A stretch of 64,000 nucleotides of DNA from Branchinecta lynchi (Eukaryota; Arthropoda; Branchiopoda; Anostraca; Branchinectidae). The DNA is taken from contig JAKZAP010000013.1 in assembly GCA_023053575.1 (NCBI GenBank), forward strand, positions 20,773,716 through 20,837,715, read 5' to 3'. Positions 19,049 to 30,000 of the stretch are shown here, one piece after another. The translations under genes and the position numbers were made by a program. The number at the start of each line of letters is the position of its first letter. Within the stretch, counting starts at the first letter, position 1. The notes below the pieces were generated by a model that worked only from the letters and a program-made list of their open reading frames with translations, was not told where the DNA came from and did not search any database.

Positions 19049-19714
19049 ATGACTTTCAGTTTCCAAACCCCTTTCCGTGCAATTCTTTGCGGTCCTTCTT
19101 CGAGTGGAAAAACAACCCTACTAACTCGTATCATTGAACAACGAGAAAAAATGTTTTCTGAAGTCCCTGATCATGTAGTCGTCTGCTATGCATCCTGGCA
19201 ACCTCTTTATGACAGAATTAAAGATTTGATCCCAGACACACAATTTGTACAAGGATTGGACGTGTTCGAAATGTTAAGGAGTTCTACGCTATTGATCTTA
19301 GATGATTTAGCGGAGTCATTTGACAATTACAGTGAACAACTGCTTAATTTGTTTACTATTCGCAGTCATCATGAAAACATTTCTGTATTTAGTATTACTC
19401 ATAATCTGTACTACCCAAGTAAAAGTTTTCGAACACTTGCCTTGAATTGTACTTATTATATCATTTATCGAGTTGTGCGTGATTCTAGTTCACTGATTAC
19501 GTTAAACCGTCAAGTGTTTCCGGGGCTGCCTGGATTCTTACTTGCTGCCTATAAAATGGCTACATCTCAGCCATACGGCTACATTGTTTTGGACCTGAAT
19601 CAAAATACACCAGAAGAATTACGGGTCTTGTCAGATCTCTTAGATAAAGAGGGATGTACAGTATATATACCTAATACTTCAAGTCTGAACCACCAGTCAC
19701 GAAAATGTCGTTGA
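19049..19714 (+). CDS. Packaging ATPase (copy 2)
   Basis: 221 aa, identical to copy 1 except Glu to Asp in the segment DRIKELIP. Walker A and B motifs intact. Preceded by the same TATA box (19010-19015) and followed by the 10-bp overlap with the next ORF. Confidence 0.9.
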   Translation: MTFSFQTPFRAILCGPSSSGKTTLLTRIIEQREKMFSEVPDHVVVCYASWQPLYDRIKDLIPDTQFVQGLDVFEMLRSSTLLILDDLAESFDNYSEQLLNLFTIRSHHENISVFSITHNLYYPSKSFRTLALNCTYYIIYRVVRDSSSLITLNRQVFPGLPGFLLAAYKMATSQPYGYIVLDLNQNTPEELRVLSDLLDKEGCTVYIPNTSSLNHQSRKCR

Positions 19715-20028
19715 AGAAGTTACATGAGCATCACCTTCTTTTCATATTATTGGCGAAAGCAAAGCCAAAACTTCGAAAAGCAATCTTAAAAAATCTCGAT
19801 AATGATTTTGTCAAAGCCTTATCGGAATTGTGTTTAAATCTAGCAGGTGGTAATGTTGAGGTATCAGATGCTGTCAGGAAGCAAGCGAGTAAGCATCGTT
19901 CGGTTATTCGAGCTCTAGCAAAACGATCTGGTATAAAAATAAAACGGAAACGCTTAGTGCAAATCGGTGGAAGCTTTTTCAGTATTCTTTTACCGATCAT
20001 ATCCAGTTTAGTTGGAGCTGCTCTATAA
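19705..20028 (+). CDS. pX-like basic/hydrophobic protein (copy 2)
   Basis: 107 aa, identical to the copy 1 protein, including the glycine-led hydrophobic tail. Same overlap with the ATPase gene. Confidence 0.6.
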   Translation: MSLKKLHEHHLLFILLAKAKPKLRKAILKNLDNDFVKALSELCLNLAGGNVEVSDAVRKQASKHRSVIRALAKRSGIKIKRKRLVQIGGSFFSILLPIISSLVGAAL

Positions 20029-20029
20029 A

Positions 20030-20758
20030 ATGGCTAAAGCTTATAAACTCACACCAATAGAAGTTGCTCTATCCCCTTCACGTCGATTTGAAGATGCTCT
20101 AGGTAGTTTCCTTAGTGAACCAGCTGTTGAAGATGATATTAAGCTATCACTGCTACAATCTGGAGTTCAACGTATTTATAAGATTAAACCTCAACTTCAA
20201 AAACCGGTCAAAGTGGATATTGTGAAAGACAGTACGCCATCAAAGGCCCCACCTCCCCATCCGTCTTCTCCAGTGACAGACACAAACACAGACATTGTCC
20301 TAGCGTTGCCTCTTTCTTACCAGGAGAAAGCGAGACGTCTCGTGCAGTATTTTATTACTACTCAAAATGTGAGCTATTCTCCTGGTGACCCAGAGATTGA
20401 AATTATGGGGTCCAGATATTCCATCGTTGACTTATTACACGATTTAATATCAAATAAACGACGTTTACACTGTATAGACGATCATGTGTATGAATTTCTT
20501 ATTGGTTCAAAAGTACCACATAGTCTTATTAACAATAAGTCGGTACTCCAAACTTTGAAGCAATTTGAAGAAGAAAAAAATGGATGGAAATCTCTGAGTA
20601 CACATTTTCAAAGTGTATTTAGTCCTAGTACGGCAGTCTCTACCCCTCACTCTGCAAGCACCCCTCGCCCACGAACAACACGATCAGTGGCTTCTCGACT
20701 GATGAGTCAACAGTCTGGTAAGGGTATATCTCTGAAAGGGAAATGGATGACTCATTAG
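20030..20758 (+). CDS. Conserved Polinton protein of unknown function (copy 2)
   Basis: 242 aa from ATG 20030, identical to the copy 1 protein. Overlaps the start of the broken integrase gene by 16 bp. Confidence 0.75.
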   Translation: MAKAYKLTPIEVALSPSRRFEDALGSFLSEPAVEDDIKLSLLQSGVQRIYKIKPQLQKPVKVDIVKDSTPSKAPPPHPSSPVTDTNTDIVLALPLSYQEKARRLVQYFITTQNVSYSPGDPEIEIMGSRYSIVDLLHDLISNKRRLHCIDDHVYEFLIGSKVPHSLINNKSVLQTLKQFEEEKNGWKSLSTHFQSVFSPSTAVSTPHSASTPRPRTTRSVASRLMSQQSGKGISLKGKWMTH

Positions 20759-21794
20759 GAAATATCTATCGGAACATTGGTGAGGTTGGAAGTATTTCTG
20801 CTCCAGGTGTTTTAGCTCGTGCCGCGAACGTTCCATTAAAGATCAGCTCTGAAGCATTTGGAAAGTGAAGAAAGTTATACGTTACATCGAAATAGGCGCC
20901 TAAGGGCTGATCATTATCGTCGCACCAAAGCCCTTTACCCTGGTGAGTTTGCTCAGTCGGATTTGCTTATACTGGATAAACACCTGATAAAGCACAATCA
21001 TCCATATCGCTATCTGTTGGTTATCATTGATGTATTCAGTCGATACGTAAATGTTCGCCCCTCTGAAAACGAAAACAGGCAAGGAAGTGGCTCTTGCAAT
21101 AGACTCTGTCTTGAAAGAGAGGCCCTATAGGCTATTACAGACGGATAGGGGGTCCGAGTATGTAAATCCAGCTGTTAAGAAGGTACTAGAGAAATACAAC
21201 ACTAAACTGTTCCATTCTCATTCTCCTATTAAAGCTGCTTTGGCTGAAAGAATGAATCGAACGCTGCGACTGATGATTACTCGTTACTGTACATTACAAA
21301 ACACATTCTCATTTATTCCGGCCATCCCGGCAATGGTCAGTCAGTATAATCATTCACCTCACAGATCGTTACGGTTCAGGAGACCGGTGGATATTACTAG
21401 TGAAAATGCAAGTAGCTTATTTACTGAAATTTACCCAATCCTTCCAGTACCGAAAGCACCCAAGTTTCAAGTGGGTGATACAGTACGCATCAACCGATTA
21501 CAGGGTTATTTTGAGAAGGGTAATCACCTATGGAGTACAGAACTTTTTAAGATAGCTGAAATCAAATTCACCAATCCGTTGACGTATAAACTTCGCGATT
21601 ATAAAGATGAAACAATAGAAGGTGGATTCTACGACCACGAACTACAGAAAGTCAATGACCTGGGCAGTTACAAAATTGAAAAGATACTTAAGACCCGGTA
21701 TGTACGTGGTCAGAAACAGTTGCTTGTGCGTTGGCTTGGATACACCTCAGCTCACGATTCTTGGGTACCTGCATCAACAATTCATCATGTCTGA
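20743..21794 (+). pseudogene. int: Chromodomain integrase broken by two single-base insertions (copy 2)
   Basis: Compared with copy 1 there is an extra G at about 20841 and an extra C within 21057-21061. The reading frame therefore shifts after about residue 33 and again before the second catalytic Asp; no single frame covers the DDE domain. The rest of the sequence, including the chromodomain (to 21794), matches copy 1. These are either recent inactivating changes or assembly errors. If they are real, this copy depends on another integrase. Confidence 0.85.
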
Positions 21795-22587
21795 TGATTT
21801 TCTGGTGACTTTTATCAGCAACGTGTCTGATCCGTTAACAAATGCTCTAAATAAGACCACTGATTTTTGGACACGATTAACACCACCAATTCAACTTAAG
21901 ATCGACTACGAGGTTGCGCTTGTGGATTGCATCATCAAAAATAGTTTTGATGTAATAAAGAAATATAAATCCTATGATGTTCAACTGAAACCATTCAGTT
22001 GGCCTGAAAATCTGATTGTTGACAAGGAAAGGTATCCTCGATACACACTACCATATCGGCAATACAGAACAATTGAAGACTTGTGTAGTGACTTGAATGC
22101 TCATCTAAGTGGAAAAAACAAAAAGGCACCTACCTTGTCTTTCCTCCCTTCACATAAACGGGTACTGATAACAGGTCTACAAGAAAACGATCGTCTCTGG
22201 TTCAGTGAAGACATGAAAGATCTGTTGGGGTTTCGTGACAATAACATTATGGTTCGAACACCGATTGAACATGTGCATGGAGTCTATGGTGACTTTGAAC
22301 CAGGCTTTTTTACAGCCTATTCCTGTATATTCATTTATGCTTCATTTATTGAAAATTCAAGGGTGGGTAATACCTGTGCTCCTTTGCTGAGAATTTTGGA
22401 TAAGAAATCTACCAATGAAACCACGTATCATTACAATATTAGGCAGTTGCAATATGTTCCTGTGGCCAGTAATGAATTAGAGCTCTGCCAGATCACATTG
22501 AAAACAGAGTTTGGTGATCCCCTTCCTATTTCCAAAGGTCTCTGTGTGTTCACATGTCATTTCCGTCCAAAGAATGCCCAATCATAG
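21787..22587 (+). CDS. Penton / minor capsid protein (copy 2)
   Basis: 266 aa, same protein as copy 1 (one silent difference seen near 22107). It overlaps the end of the broken integrase. Confidence 0.75.
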   Translation: MSDDFLVTFISNVSDPLTNALNKTTDFWTRLTPPIQLKIDYEVALVDCIIKNSFDVIKKYKSYDVQLKPFSWPENLIVDKERYPRYTLPYRQYRTIEDLCSDLNAHLSGKNKKAPTLSFLPSHKRVLITGLQENDRLWFSEDMKDLLGFRDNNIMVRTPIEHVHGVYGDFEPGFFTAYSCIFIYASFIENSRVGNTCAPLLRILDKKSTNETTYHYNIRQLQYVPVASNELELCQITLKTEFGDPLPISKGLCVFTCHFRPKNAQS

Positions 22588-23023
22588 AACCCTTTTTCGT
22601 TGTCCTGACATTGATTGTTACTATGATGCGTTACGTCCACGTCAAACTGGTTCAGGGCTTGAGTACTATAAAGGTCGTACTTCGATGTCTGGATATGGTC
22701 TGGGCAGTTGGTTTGCTAAGCTCTTTCGGTCAGCTATTCCATTGGCTAAAAAGTACATATTACCACATGCGACAAATGTGGCAGCAACGACGCTCCAGGA
22801 TTGGGGCTCTGGTAAAGAATTTAAAGAGAGTCTATCAGATAATCTTAAGGAGACAGCCCGGAATGTGAGTGATCAGTTGCGAGGACAGACTGGAAAGGGG
22901 TTGAAAAGACCTCGTTCAGCTCCAGAATTGATCAGTTTGTATCCGGCAGTGAAAGCGAGTGGCCACAAGAAAACTAAACGAAGGAAGAAGATTGTAAGAG
23001 CACGAGCTGATTTTTTCTCTTAA
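22574..23023 (+). CDS. pVI-like minor virion protein (copy 2)
   Basis: 149 aa, identical to copy 1; overlaps the penton gene by 14 bp and ends 4 bp before the capsid ATG. Confidence 0.6.
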   Translation: MPNHRTLFRCPDIDCYYDALRPRQTGSGLEYYKGRTSMSGYGLGSWFAKLFRSAIPLAKKYILPHATNVAATTLQDWGSGKEFKESLSDNLKETARNVSDQLRGQTGKGLKRPRSAPELISLYPAVKASGHKKTKRRKKIVRARADFFS

Positions 23024-23027
23024 AAGG

Positions 23028-24284
23028 ATGGCTTACTTACCCCATAAAGATGCTCATCCGTCTATGTCATCCTGTCTGAACCTGTTTAATCCTGAAAATG
23101 TCGACGTCTCTGTCAAACATGGATATTTTGAACAGTACTATCCGCAGCATCCAATTACGGATCCAAATCCTTTAGAATTCAAAATCTTTTCCAACGAGGA
23201 CTATTTCTTGGATTTGGCATCTAGCTTCCTGGAAGTCACTCTTCGTGTACGACATACAGATGGCACTGCTTTGGCAGCAGCAGATCAAGTGGGTTATGAA
23301 AACTGTGTTTTCCACAACTTGTTCCAGCATATTACAGTTCATATTAATGGGACACTGGTGAGTTCCAGCAACAATTTAGCACATTATGCTAGTTACATCA
23401 CATTTATGCTGATGACGCCTGGAGATTTTAAACAAACGAGGGGTCCAGCCATGGGATACTTTTACAATGAAGATAACACCATTACGGATGGGTTAACAGC
23501 AGGCGTTCATACGGACTTTCATCTTGTTGGTAAAATTAACCATGAACTGTTCAACATTAGTTCATGGTTCCCACCTAATACGCGTATTGAACTCAAAATG
23601 AAGATGGCACCATCCGCATTTCTCATTCGAAAGCTAGTTCCAGGTGCTCCAGATGTCAAAGTAGTCATCACTGAGGCTATCTTCAACATCAGGAAACAAA
23701 AAGTCATGAGTAGTGTGGCTCTTGCTGTTGAAAAACTACGGCTTCAAGGGAATAATATGAAATTGTTGGTACCAAGAACAGTAGGGACACAACGTCATAT
23801 TCCTGCTGGCTCATTGAACTTTACAGATTCAACATTTATCTCTGGCGAAATCCCCTCAAAACTAGCCGTTGCGTTCGTACGAAGCACCAGCTCAGTTGGT
23901 GACTTTGGATCTTCCCCACACGCGTTTCAATTGTTTGGACTAAACAGTCTGAACTTGAAAGTCAACGGAGTCCCCCTTACCCAGCTATCATTTGGAAGAT
24001 CTTATAATACATTGTACCAAATGACGATGTATGCTTTGGATAGAGATAATCAACTCTATGAAAATGGTATAACACCAGCCATGTTTGCTGAAAATCATGG
24101 TATGATTGTATTCGACTTGTCTGGTTCTCAAGACTTAACCATTATAAAGACAGGAACAGTTCGTCTCGAATGCACTTTTAATGCAGCACTCACAGAGAGT
24201 ATAACGCTCATCTCACTAGCTCAGTTTGAGACCTATTGGGAAATAACACCGGATGGTTCAGTCCTTCTGGATCTTGCACCATGA
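23028..24284 (+). CDS. mcp: Major capsid protein (copy 2)
   Basis: 418 aa, identical to copy 1. Same ATGA overlap with the protease gene. Confidence 0.88.
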   Translation: MAYLPHKDAHPSMSSCLNLFNPENVDVSVKHGYFEQYYPQHPITDPNPLEFKIFSNEDYFLDLASSFLEVTLRVRHTDGTALAAADQVGYENCVFHNLFQHITVHINGTLVSSSNNLAHYASYITFMLMTPGDFKQTRGPAMGYFYNEDNTITDGLTAGVHTDFHLVGKINHELFNISSWFPPNTRIELKMKMAPSAFLIRKLVPGAPDVKVVITEAIFNIRKQKVMSSVALAVEKLRLQGNNMKLLVPRTVGTQRHIPAGSLNFTDSTFISGEIPSKLAVAFVRSTSSVGDFGSSPHAFQLFGLNSLNLKVNGVPLTQLSFGRSYNTLYQMTMYALDRDNQLYENGITPAMFAENHGMIVFDLSGSQDLTIIKTGTVRLECTFNAALTESITLISLAQFETYWEITPDGSVLLDLAP

Positions 24285-24796
24285 ATACCGATCAAATTCT
24301 AGGGGTACTGGAAATGGACCCTGTAACATCTCAGTTCGAAAAGTACTGTATTCCAGCGGATTATCTATCGAGTGTAATAGCTCCAAGAGCCATCTGTATT
24401 GTCAACTCGAGCCCTAGCGAAGAATCAGATGGCCATTGGCTGGCACTATTCTTAACGCCATCTACAACTGAAATATTTGATGCCCTTGCGTTTCCTTACA
24501 CCACCTATCAGCCCTATATTGTGGATTTCATTCACCGGCGTCGTAAGAAGATCATCCAGCACACTCGTCAAGTTCAGGATTACAGTACAAAAAGTTGTGG
24601 ATTTCATGCTTTGTTATTTCTTATTTTTCGATGTCGTGGTTATTCGTATTCATACTTTCTTAGTATTTATAGTGATGTACCCATTTACAATGATTTCCTT
24701 GTCGAAAATGTATTGTGTGATTTATATAAAGTAGATTTTAGTACCCTTCGTATCATGTGCCATAAAAGTAAACTTTGTAGTCTTGTGTATAAATAA
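24281..24796 (+). CDS. pro: Adenain-like cysteine protease (copy 2)
   Basis: 171 aa, identical to copy 1, with the same His/Asp/Gln/Cys set and the poly(A) signal AATAAA (24792-24797) over the stop codon. Confidence 0.92.
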   Translation: MNTDQILGVLEMDPVTSQFEKYCIPADYLSSVIAPRAICIVNSSPSEESDGHWLALFLTPSTTEIFDALAFPYTTYQPYIVDFIHRRRKKIIQHTRQVQDYSTKSCGFHALLFLIFRCRGYSYSYFLSIYSDVPIYNDFLVENVLCDLYKVDFSTLRIMCHKSKLCSLVYK

Positions 24797-24928
24797 AACA
24801 TTCTTTTCAATGATCCAACGTGTATTTTAATTTTCTGAATAGAAAAGACGAATAAAAAAACAAAACAACAGTATATTGAGAGGAACAAAAAATATATATA
24901 CAAAAAACAACAACACTCAAATCAATCA

Positions 24929-25983
24929 TCATATTGACATCCTTTCCATATTGGATTCGATTTCCTGTGACGGTTTGTTGGGGTTGCACCGCCGGCAGTA
25001 GAATTCATTCTCCAGCGGATCCGTGTTACGGGTGTAGGTGGTATTGGAGAACGTGTTCCACATGCATATATTGAACGTCTCGAGCTGGCTCCAGTTCATT
25101 CGTTGAACCATCTGGTTTGATGACATCTCTGCTGGCGTAATCTGGCAGATAAAATCACCAGGGTTGTAAATATACCCTGGTAGAAATGGCTGGTGGCAAC
25201 TGTGACGGAGGAACCAAATCTTGAATCTCTCCTTGGCTTCCTCCTCCTCCTCAGGGGCATCTGGAAGGACGTCGGTGGAGATTTGACGAAGACGGGGCCC
25301 ATCCATCATCATGTAATGGACAGTGAACCCCGTCGTCTCGTAAAATATCCTCAGCTCTTCGGGGTCTTCTCCAATATGGCATTTGGATATATTTTCTGGA
25401 TTACCGTGTCGCCATTGACAGCAGAGATCCATGTGGCAGTCCCCACATAGAAATCCTGATGCATGATCGGAACAGGCCAGTTCCATGCAGCCTTTGCAGT
25501 TGTAGACTATCCCTGATGGACCTCCATGCCGACCACAGGGCTCGCAGAATCCGCATACATTCATATCGATGTCTCCTCCTGGCTCGAAACACCGATCACA
25601 CAGCTGCGTCCCCAAAACGTAGTTGCAATACGGGCAGTTTGTAAGGATCTAAAAAACAAAATGTATTAACTAAACAATACATATACAAACGTCAATCGTC
25701 TATAATGGGCGGACAGACAAAAGGTGAAGATATACAAATGGTAGAATTGAATGATAAAAGTAGTGCATACTAGTCAGTTATACTACAACACTCTCAGAGA
25801 ATGTTATGTCAAAAACAATCGATTGTTATTTTACTAAATCATCTAGTCTTAAATTTACTCTACAATCCAAAACATTGACTTGAAAAAAAAGAAAGTAAAA
25901 ACAGAGAAGAACAAACCCTATTTCAGAAGAATATGAAAAGAAAAAACAAGTTAAAAGTTACTTACAAGTGATTCTCCCATCAT
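24929..25983 (-). CDS. Two-exon Cys-rich protein (copy 2)
   Basis: Exon 2 is 25648-24929 and exon 1 is 25983-25966; the intron (25649-25965) keeps GTAAGT and the T-rich acceptor. The protein is identical to copy 1. Confidence 0.8.
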
Positions 25984-26441
25984 GGTATACTTGTTATCAG
26001 TATGACGTACACTGTTCGACTGCATACCGAACTGAAGCGTCCTTCCACTTTTTATAGGGGAAAACCGGTTTTGTATAACTAGTTTATGCTAGTTCACCCT
26101 CCCTTATCAGGGTAGGTCAAGTATAATCAGGTCACCCCTTCCTGTATTTAAATTAGTTCCAAGAAAAATGCAATCCCCTAGAGGAGAGATGGGGAAAGAC
26201 TGAATACATTATCATAATCAGGTCAAACCCCACTCCTGACCTGATGGTCACTTCCGATAGTGAAAGTAGAACAACCCCCCCCAAAGGAATAAGGTGGAAA
26301 AGGGTAATCACATTCAGAAAACCAGTTCATCACCTTTACTGGCCTCATTATCATTCCAGAGAGTGAAAGTGCATCAACTCTGCGCATAATATGGATTCGT
26401 TATGCACTATACTATACTCACTTAATAAGTTCAAAATAAAT

Positions 26442-26514
26442 GACCTCGGTGGTATGATGGTTACCACGCTAAACTCTGAACTAGCGGTCCCAGGTTCGAT
26501 TCCTGGCGAGGTCC
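26442..26514 (+). ncRNA. tRNA-like cloverleaf (copy 2)
   Basis: Identical to the copy 1 sequence, with the same 10-nt anticodon loop and perfect B box. Confidence 0.75.
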
Positions 26515-26515
26515 T

Positions 26516-26575
26516 ATGAGCGTGCCTTAGGCGCCCCTTTCATAAGACTCAAGGGGCTAAGGTACGCTCATTTTT
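26516..26575 (+). ncRNA. Hairpin with T5 terminator (copy 2)
   Basis: Identical to the copy 1 hairpin; TTTTT at 26571-26575. Confidence 0.7.
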
Positions 26576-26749
26576 GTAAAATAGCGAAGAAGTATTTCAC
26601 CCCTGTTCACACCCTTATTCCTGTCAACCCCCTCATTTCCGGTAGCGAAAGTCCAATAACACCAAGTGCATCCTCATTATTCTGTCAGTTCATATCCGGC
26701 ATTCAAACTATGCACATCAACACCACGCAAGCCCCGTCTTCAAATACAA

Positions 26750-26831
26750 GACTCAATGGCTCAACTGGTAGAGCAGTCAACATGTGATCCAAAGGTCCCC
26801 GGATCGATACCCACCAATGCCAATAGTTTTT
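26750..26831 (+). ncRNA. Second, degenerate tRNA-like sequence (copy 2)
   Basis: Identical to 15643-15724: A-box-like and B-box-like elements and a T5 tract without a paired acceptor stem. Confidence 0.4.
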
Positions 26832-26999
26832 GGTCATTTTTCAATCTCCCCATCCAAACAGATGGACCGATTCAACGGTGGGGGGAAGGTGGATGGGGCA
26901 CTTTCTACCCCTTCCCTACATATGCCCACTCCTTCTACACACTCCCCCTCTCCCATAATGTTAGTTTAAGGTTTCTAGCTCACACTGATATCACATGAT

Positions 27000-27083
27000 T
27001 GATACAGGCCGGGCATATGGTACCTGCCGCTTCAATCTGACCATGAATTTGAAGCGGCATGTACCATATGCCCGCCTGTATCA
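27000..27083. repeat. Terminal near-palindrome at the right end (copy 2)
   Basis: Same 84-nt sequence as 15893-15976. Here it is followed by about 7 bp (ATTATGA) and then satellite sequence resuming at CCTATA, the point at which the left flank stopped (TTACTCCT). No 6-bp target duplication of the Polinton type is visible. Confidence 0.8.
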
Positions 27084-30000
27084 ATTATGACCTATACTAC
27101 TTCTTATCAACTTCAAATGAAACTTTTACTTTCAACAAACTTGCCGGTTTTGGCCGGATTCCGGGCGAACTACTTGTACGGCGAGAAAATGGTTTTCATA
27201 ATCCTGTACAGCATGTCTTCTTACCTCTTAAACTTCCCCACCCACCAATGTAGGGCTACAGGGCCCATCTACGAACTCGACCTTTTCCTTGACGAATCCT
27301 CACACCAAGGCAGTCTGTTCGAGTCCAGGATACGCCTACCGAATTCCACCGTCCTAGTACCGAATTCGCGAGTTCAACGAATTCCGACCCTCCCCCCCCC
27401 CTCAACTCCCCCCACAGTGCCCAAATCCGGACGGTTTTGTCAAAGATGTATCTAGGACTTGCGCCTGTAGGCTACTTCCCGCCAACTTTCGCCCCGATCC
27501 CTCTACTCTAAGCGGTTCACAAGCTTTCCGATTCCCTCCTCCATCTCCCCCCCCCCAAAGTCAACGGATCCTGTCCGGATTTTAAGCGGGTTGTCTGAGG
27601 CAAATCTTTCCAAATATCAAATTTCCTTAAAATCCGATCACCCGTCCAAAAGTTAAAAATACCTCAAGATTCCAGATTGCCCCTCCCTCCACTCCCCCCA
27701 CTATGCTCGGATCGGGGAATTAACTATTTCCAACTTAATCATTTGGGGTCCCTGGTATGCCTTCCAAGTTTCATCGTCCTAGCTTGTGTGGAAGTGCCTG
27801 AACTAGCAAAACCCGAACAGACAAAAAAAAACCGACGGACCGACACAAATTGCGATCGCTATGTCGCACTTGGCCGAAGGGCCAAGTTTCCGAAAGACTG
27901 TTTCCATGAAAAAGTGTTTTTACAAAAAGTCGCGGCACTTCGCGCCGACTCGGTTAATTTTTAACGACTGGCCGACAACATAGGGGGGGCTTCCCCCCTC
28001 CCCACACCCACACATGACGACCCTGTTCAAAACTACTCTTATGACTTCTTTTCTTTATCTAAGATTGCACATTCCAGGTCCTAGCTATCTCAGTGTTTCT
28101 ATTCGAATAGCTTTTTCCTGGACAACCTGACGATAAATATTTTCACCTGACAATAGCAAAACAAGACCAAAGGTTTCGATGGGATCCCGAAAATTTAATA
28201 CTCGATACAGGCAATTGGGTTTTGTCTTCGCCAGACTCCTTGAACGTTTTTAATATTAAAATTTAGAAACAGACTAAGGCCAAATAGCTAATCATCTGAG
28301 AAAACCAAATTCACATATGGATTCAGCATGTGTGTTTACCTCTATAAGACAAATCTATTTTGACGAAACTAATTGAAACTTCTTGCCTTATCTTCTGCCA
28401 AATTTCCGGTTTCGGCCGAATTCCAGGCGAACTGCTTGTCCGGCAAAAAAATAAAGCTCAAAAACCTATTCACAGTATCTCCTTACTCCTCCTATATCGA
28501 ACATCTTATCAACTTCAAATGAAACTTTTACTTTCAACAAACTTGCCGGTTTTGGCCGGATTCCGGGCGAACTACTTGTACGGCGAGAAAATGGTTTTCA
28601 TAATCCTGTACAGCATGTCTTCTTACCTCTTAAACTTCCCCACCCACCAATGTAGGGCTATAGGGCCCATCTACGAACTCGACCTTTTCCTTGACCCAAA
28701 GAATCCTCACACCAAGGCAGTCTGTTCGAGTCCAGGATACGCCTACCGAATTCCACCGTCCTAGTACCGAATTCGCGAGTTCAACGAATTCCGACCCTCC
28801 CCCCCCCCTCAACTCCCCCCACAGTGCCCAAATCCGGACGGTTTTGTCAAAGATGTATCTAGGACTTGCGCCTGTAGGCTACTTCCCGCCAACTTTCGCC
28901 CCGATCCCTCTACTCTAAGCGGTTCACAAGCTTTCCGATTCCCTCCTCCATCTCCCCCCCCCCCCAAAGTCAACGGATCCTGTCCGGATTTTAAGCGGGT
29001 TGTCTGAGGCAGATCTTTCCAAATATCAAATTTCCTTAAAATCCGATCACCCGTCCAAAAGTTAAAAATACCTCAAGATTCCAGATTGCCCCTCCCTCCA
29101 CTCCCCCCACTATGCTCGGATCGGGGAATTAACTATTTCCAACTTAATCATTTGGGGTCACTGGTATGCCTTCCAAGTTTCATCGTCCTAGCTTGTGTGG
29201 AAGTGCCTGAACTAGCAAAACCCGAACAGACAAAAAAAACCGACGGACCGACACAAATTGCGATCGCTATGCCGCACTTGGCCGAAGGGCCAAGTTTCCG
29301 AAAGACTGTTTCCATGAAAAACTGTTTTTACAAAAAGTCGCGGCACTTCGCGCCGACTCGGTTAATTTTTAACGACTGGCCGACAACATAGGGGGGGCTT
29401 CCCCCCTCCCCACACCCACACATGACGACCCTGTTCAAAACTACTCTTATGACTTCTTTTCTTTATCTAAGATTGCACATTCCAGGTCCTAGCTATCTCA
29501 GTGTTTCTATTCGAATAGCTTTTTCCTGGACAACCTGACGATAAATATTTTCACCTGACAATAGCAAAACAAGACCAAAGGTTTCGATGGGATCCCGAAA
29601 ATTTAATACTCGATACAGGCAATTGGGTTTTGTCTTCGCCAGACTCCTTGAACGTTTTTAATATTAAAATTTAGAAACAGACTAAGGCCAAATAGCTAAT
29701 CATCTGAGAAAACCAAATTCACATATGGATTCAGCATGTGTGTTTACCTCTATAAGACAAATCTATTTTGACGAAACTAATTGAAACTTCTTGCCTTATC
29801 TTCTGCCAAATTTCCGGTTTCGGCCGAATTCCAGGCGAACTGCTTGTCCGGCAAAAAAAAATAAAGCTCAAAAACCTATTCACAGTATCTCCTTACTCCT
29901 CCTATATCGAACATCTTATCAACTTCAAATGAAACTTTTACTTTCAACAAAATTGCCGGTTTTGGCCGGATTCCGGGCGAACTACTTGTACGGCGAGAAA

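Larger units (their letters stand above)
16077..27083 (+). mobile_element. Polinton/Maverick element, copy 2, left end in gap
   Basis: A direct repeat of copy 1 at an offset of 11102-11107 bp, in the same orientation. Its left end is hidden by the gap; its right end is the 84-nt palindrome followed by satellite DNA of the same unit that was interrupted at 4442. From the PolB stop onward it is almost identical to copy 1 apart from a few substitutions, a T-tract indel and two single-base insertions in integrase. The PolB part differs more. Confidence 0.95.

Noticed and set aside
4443..27083. Terminal inverted repeats and a 6-bp target duplication expected of Polintons
   Set aside because: I compared both ends and found neither; the left end is truncated, so none is claimed.
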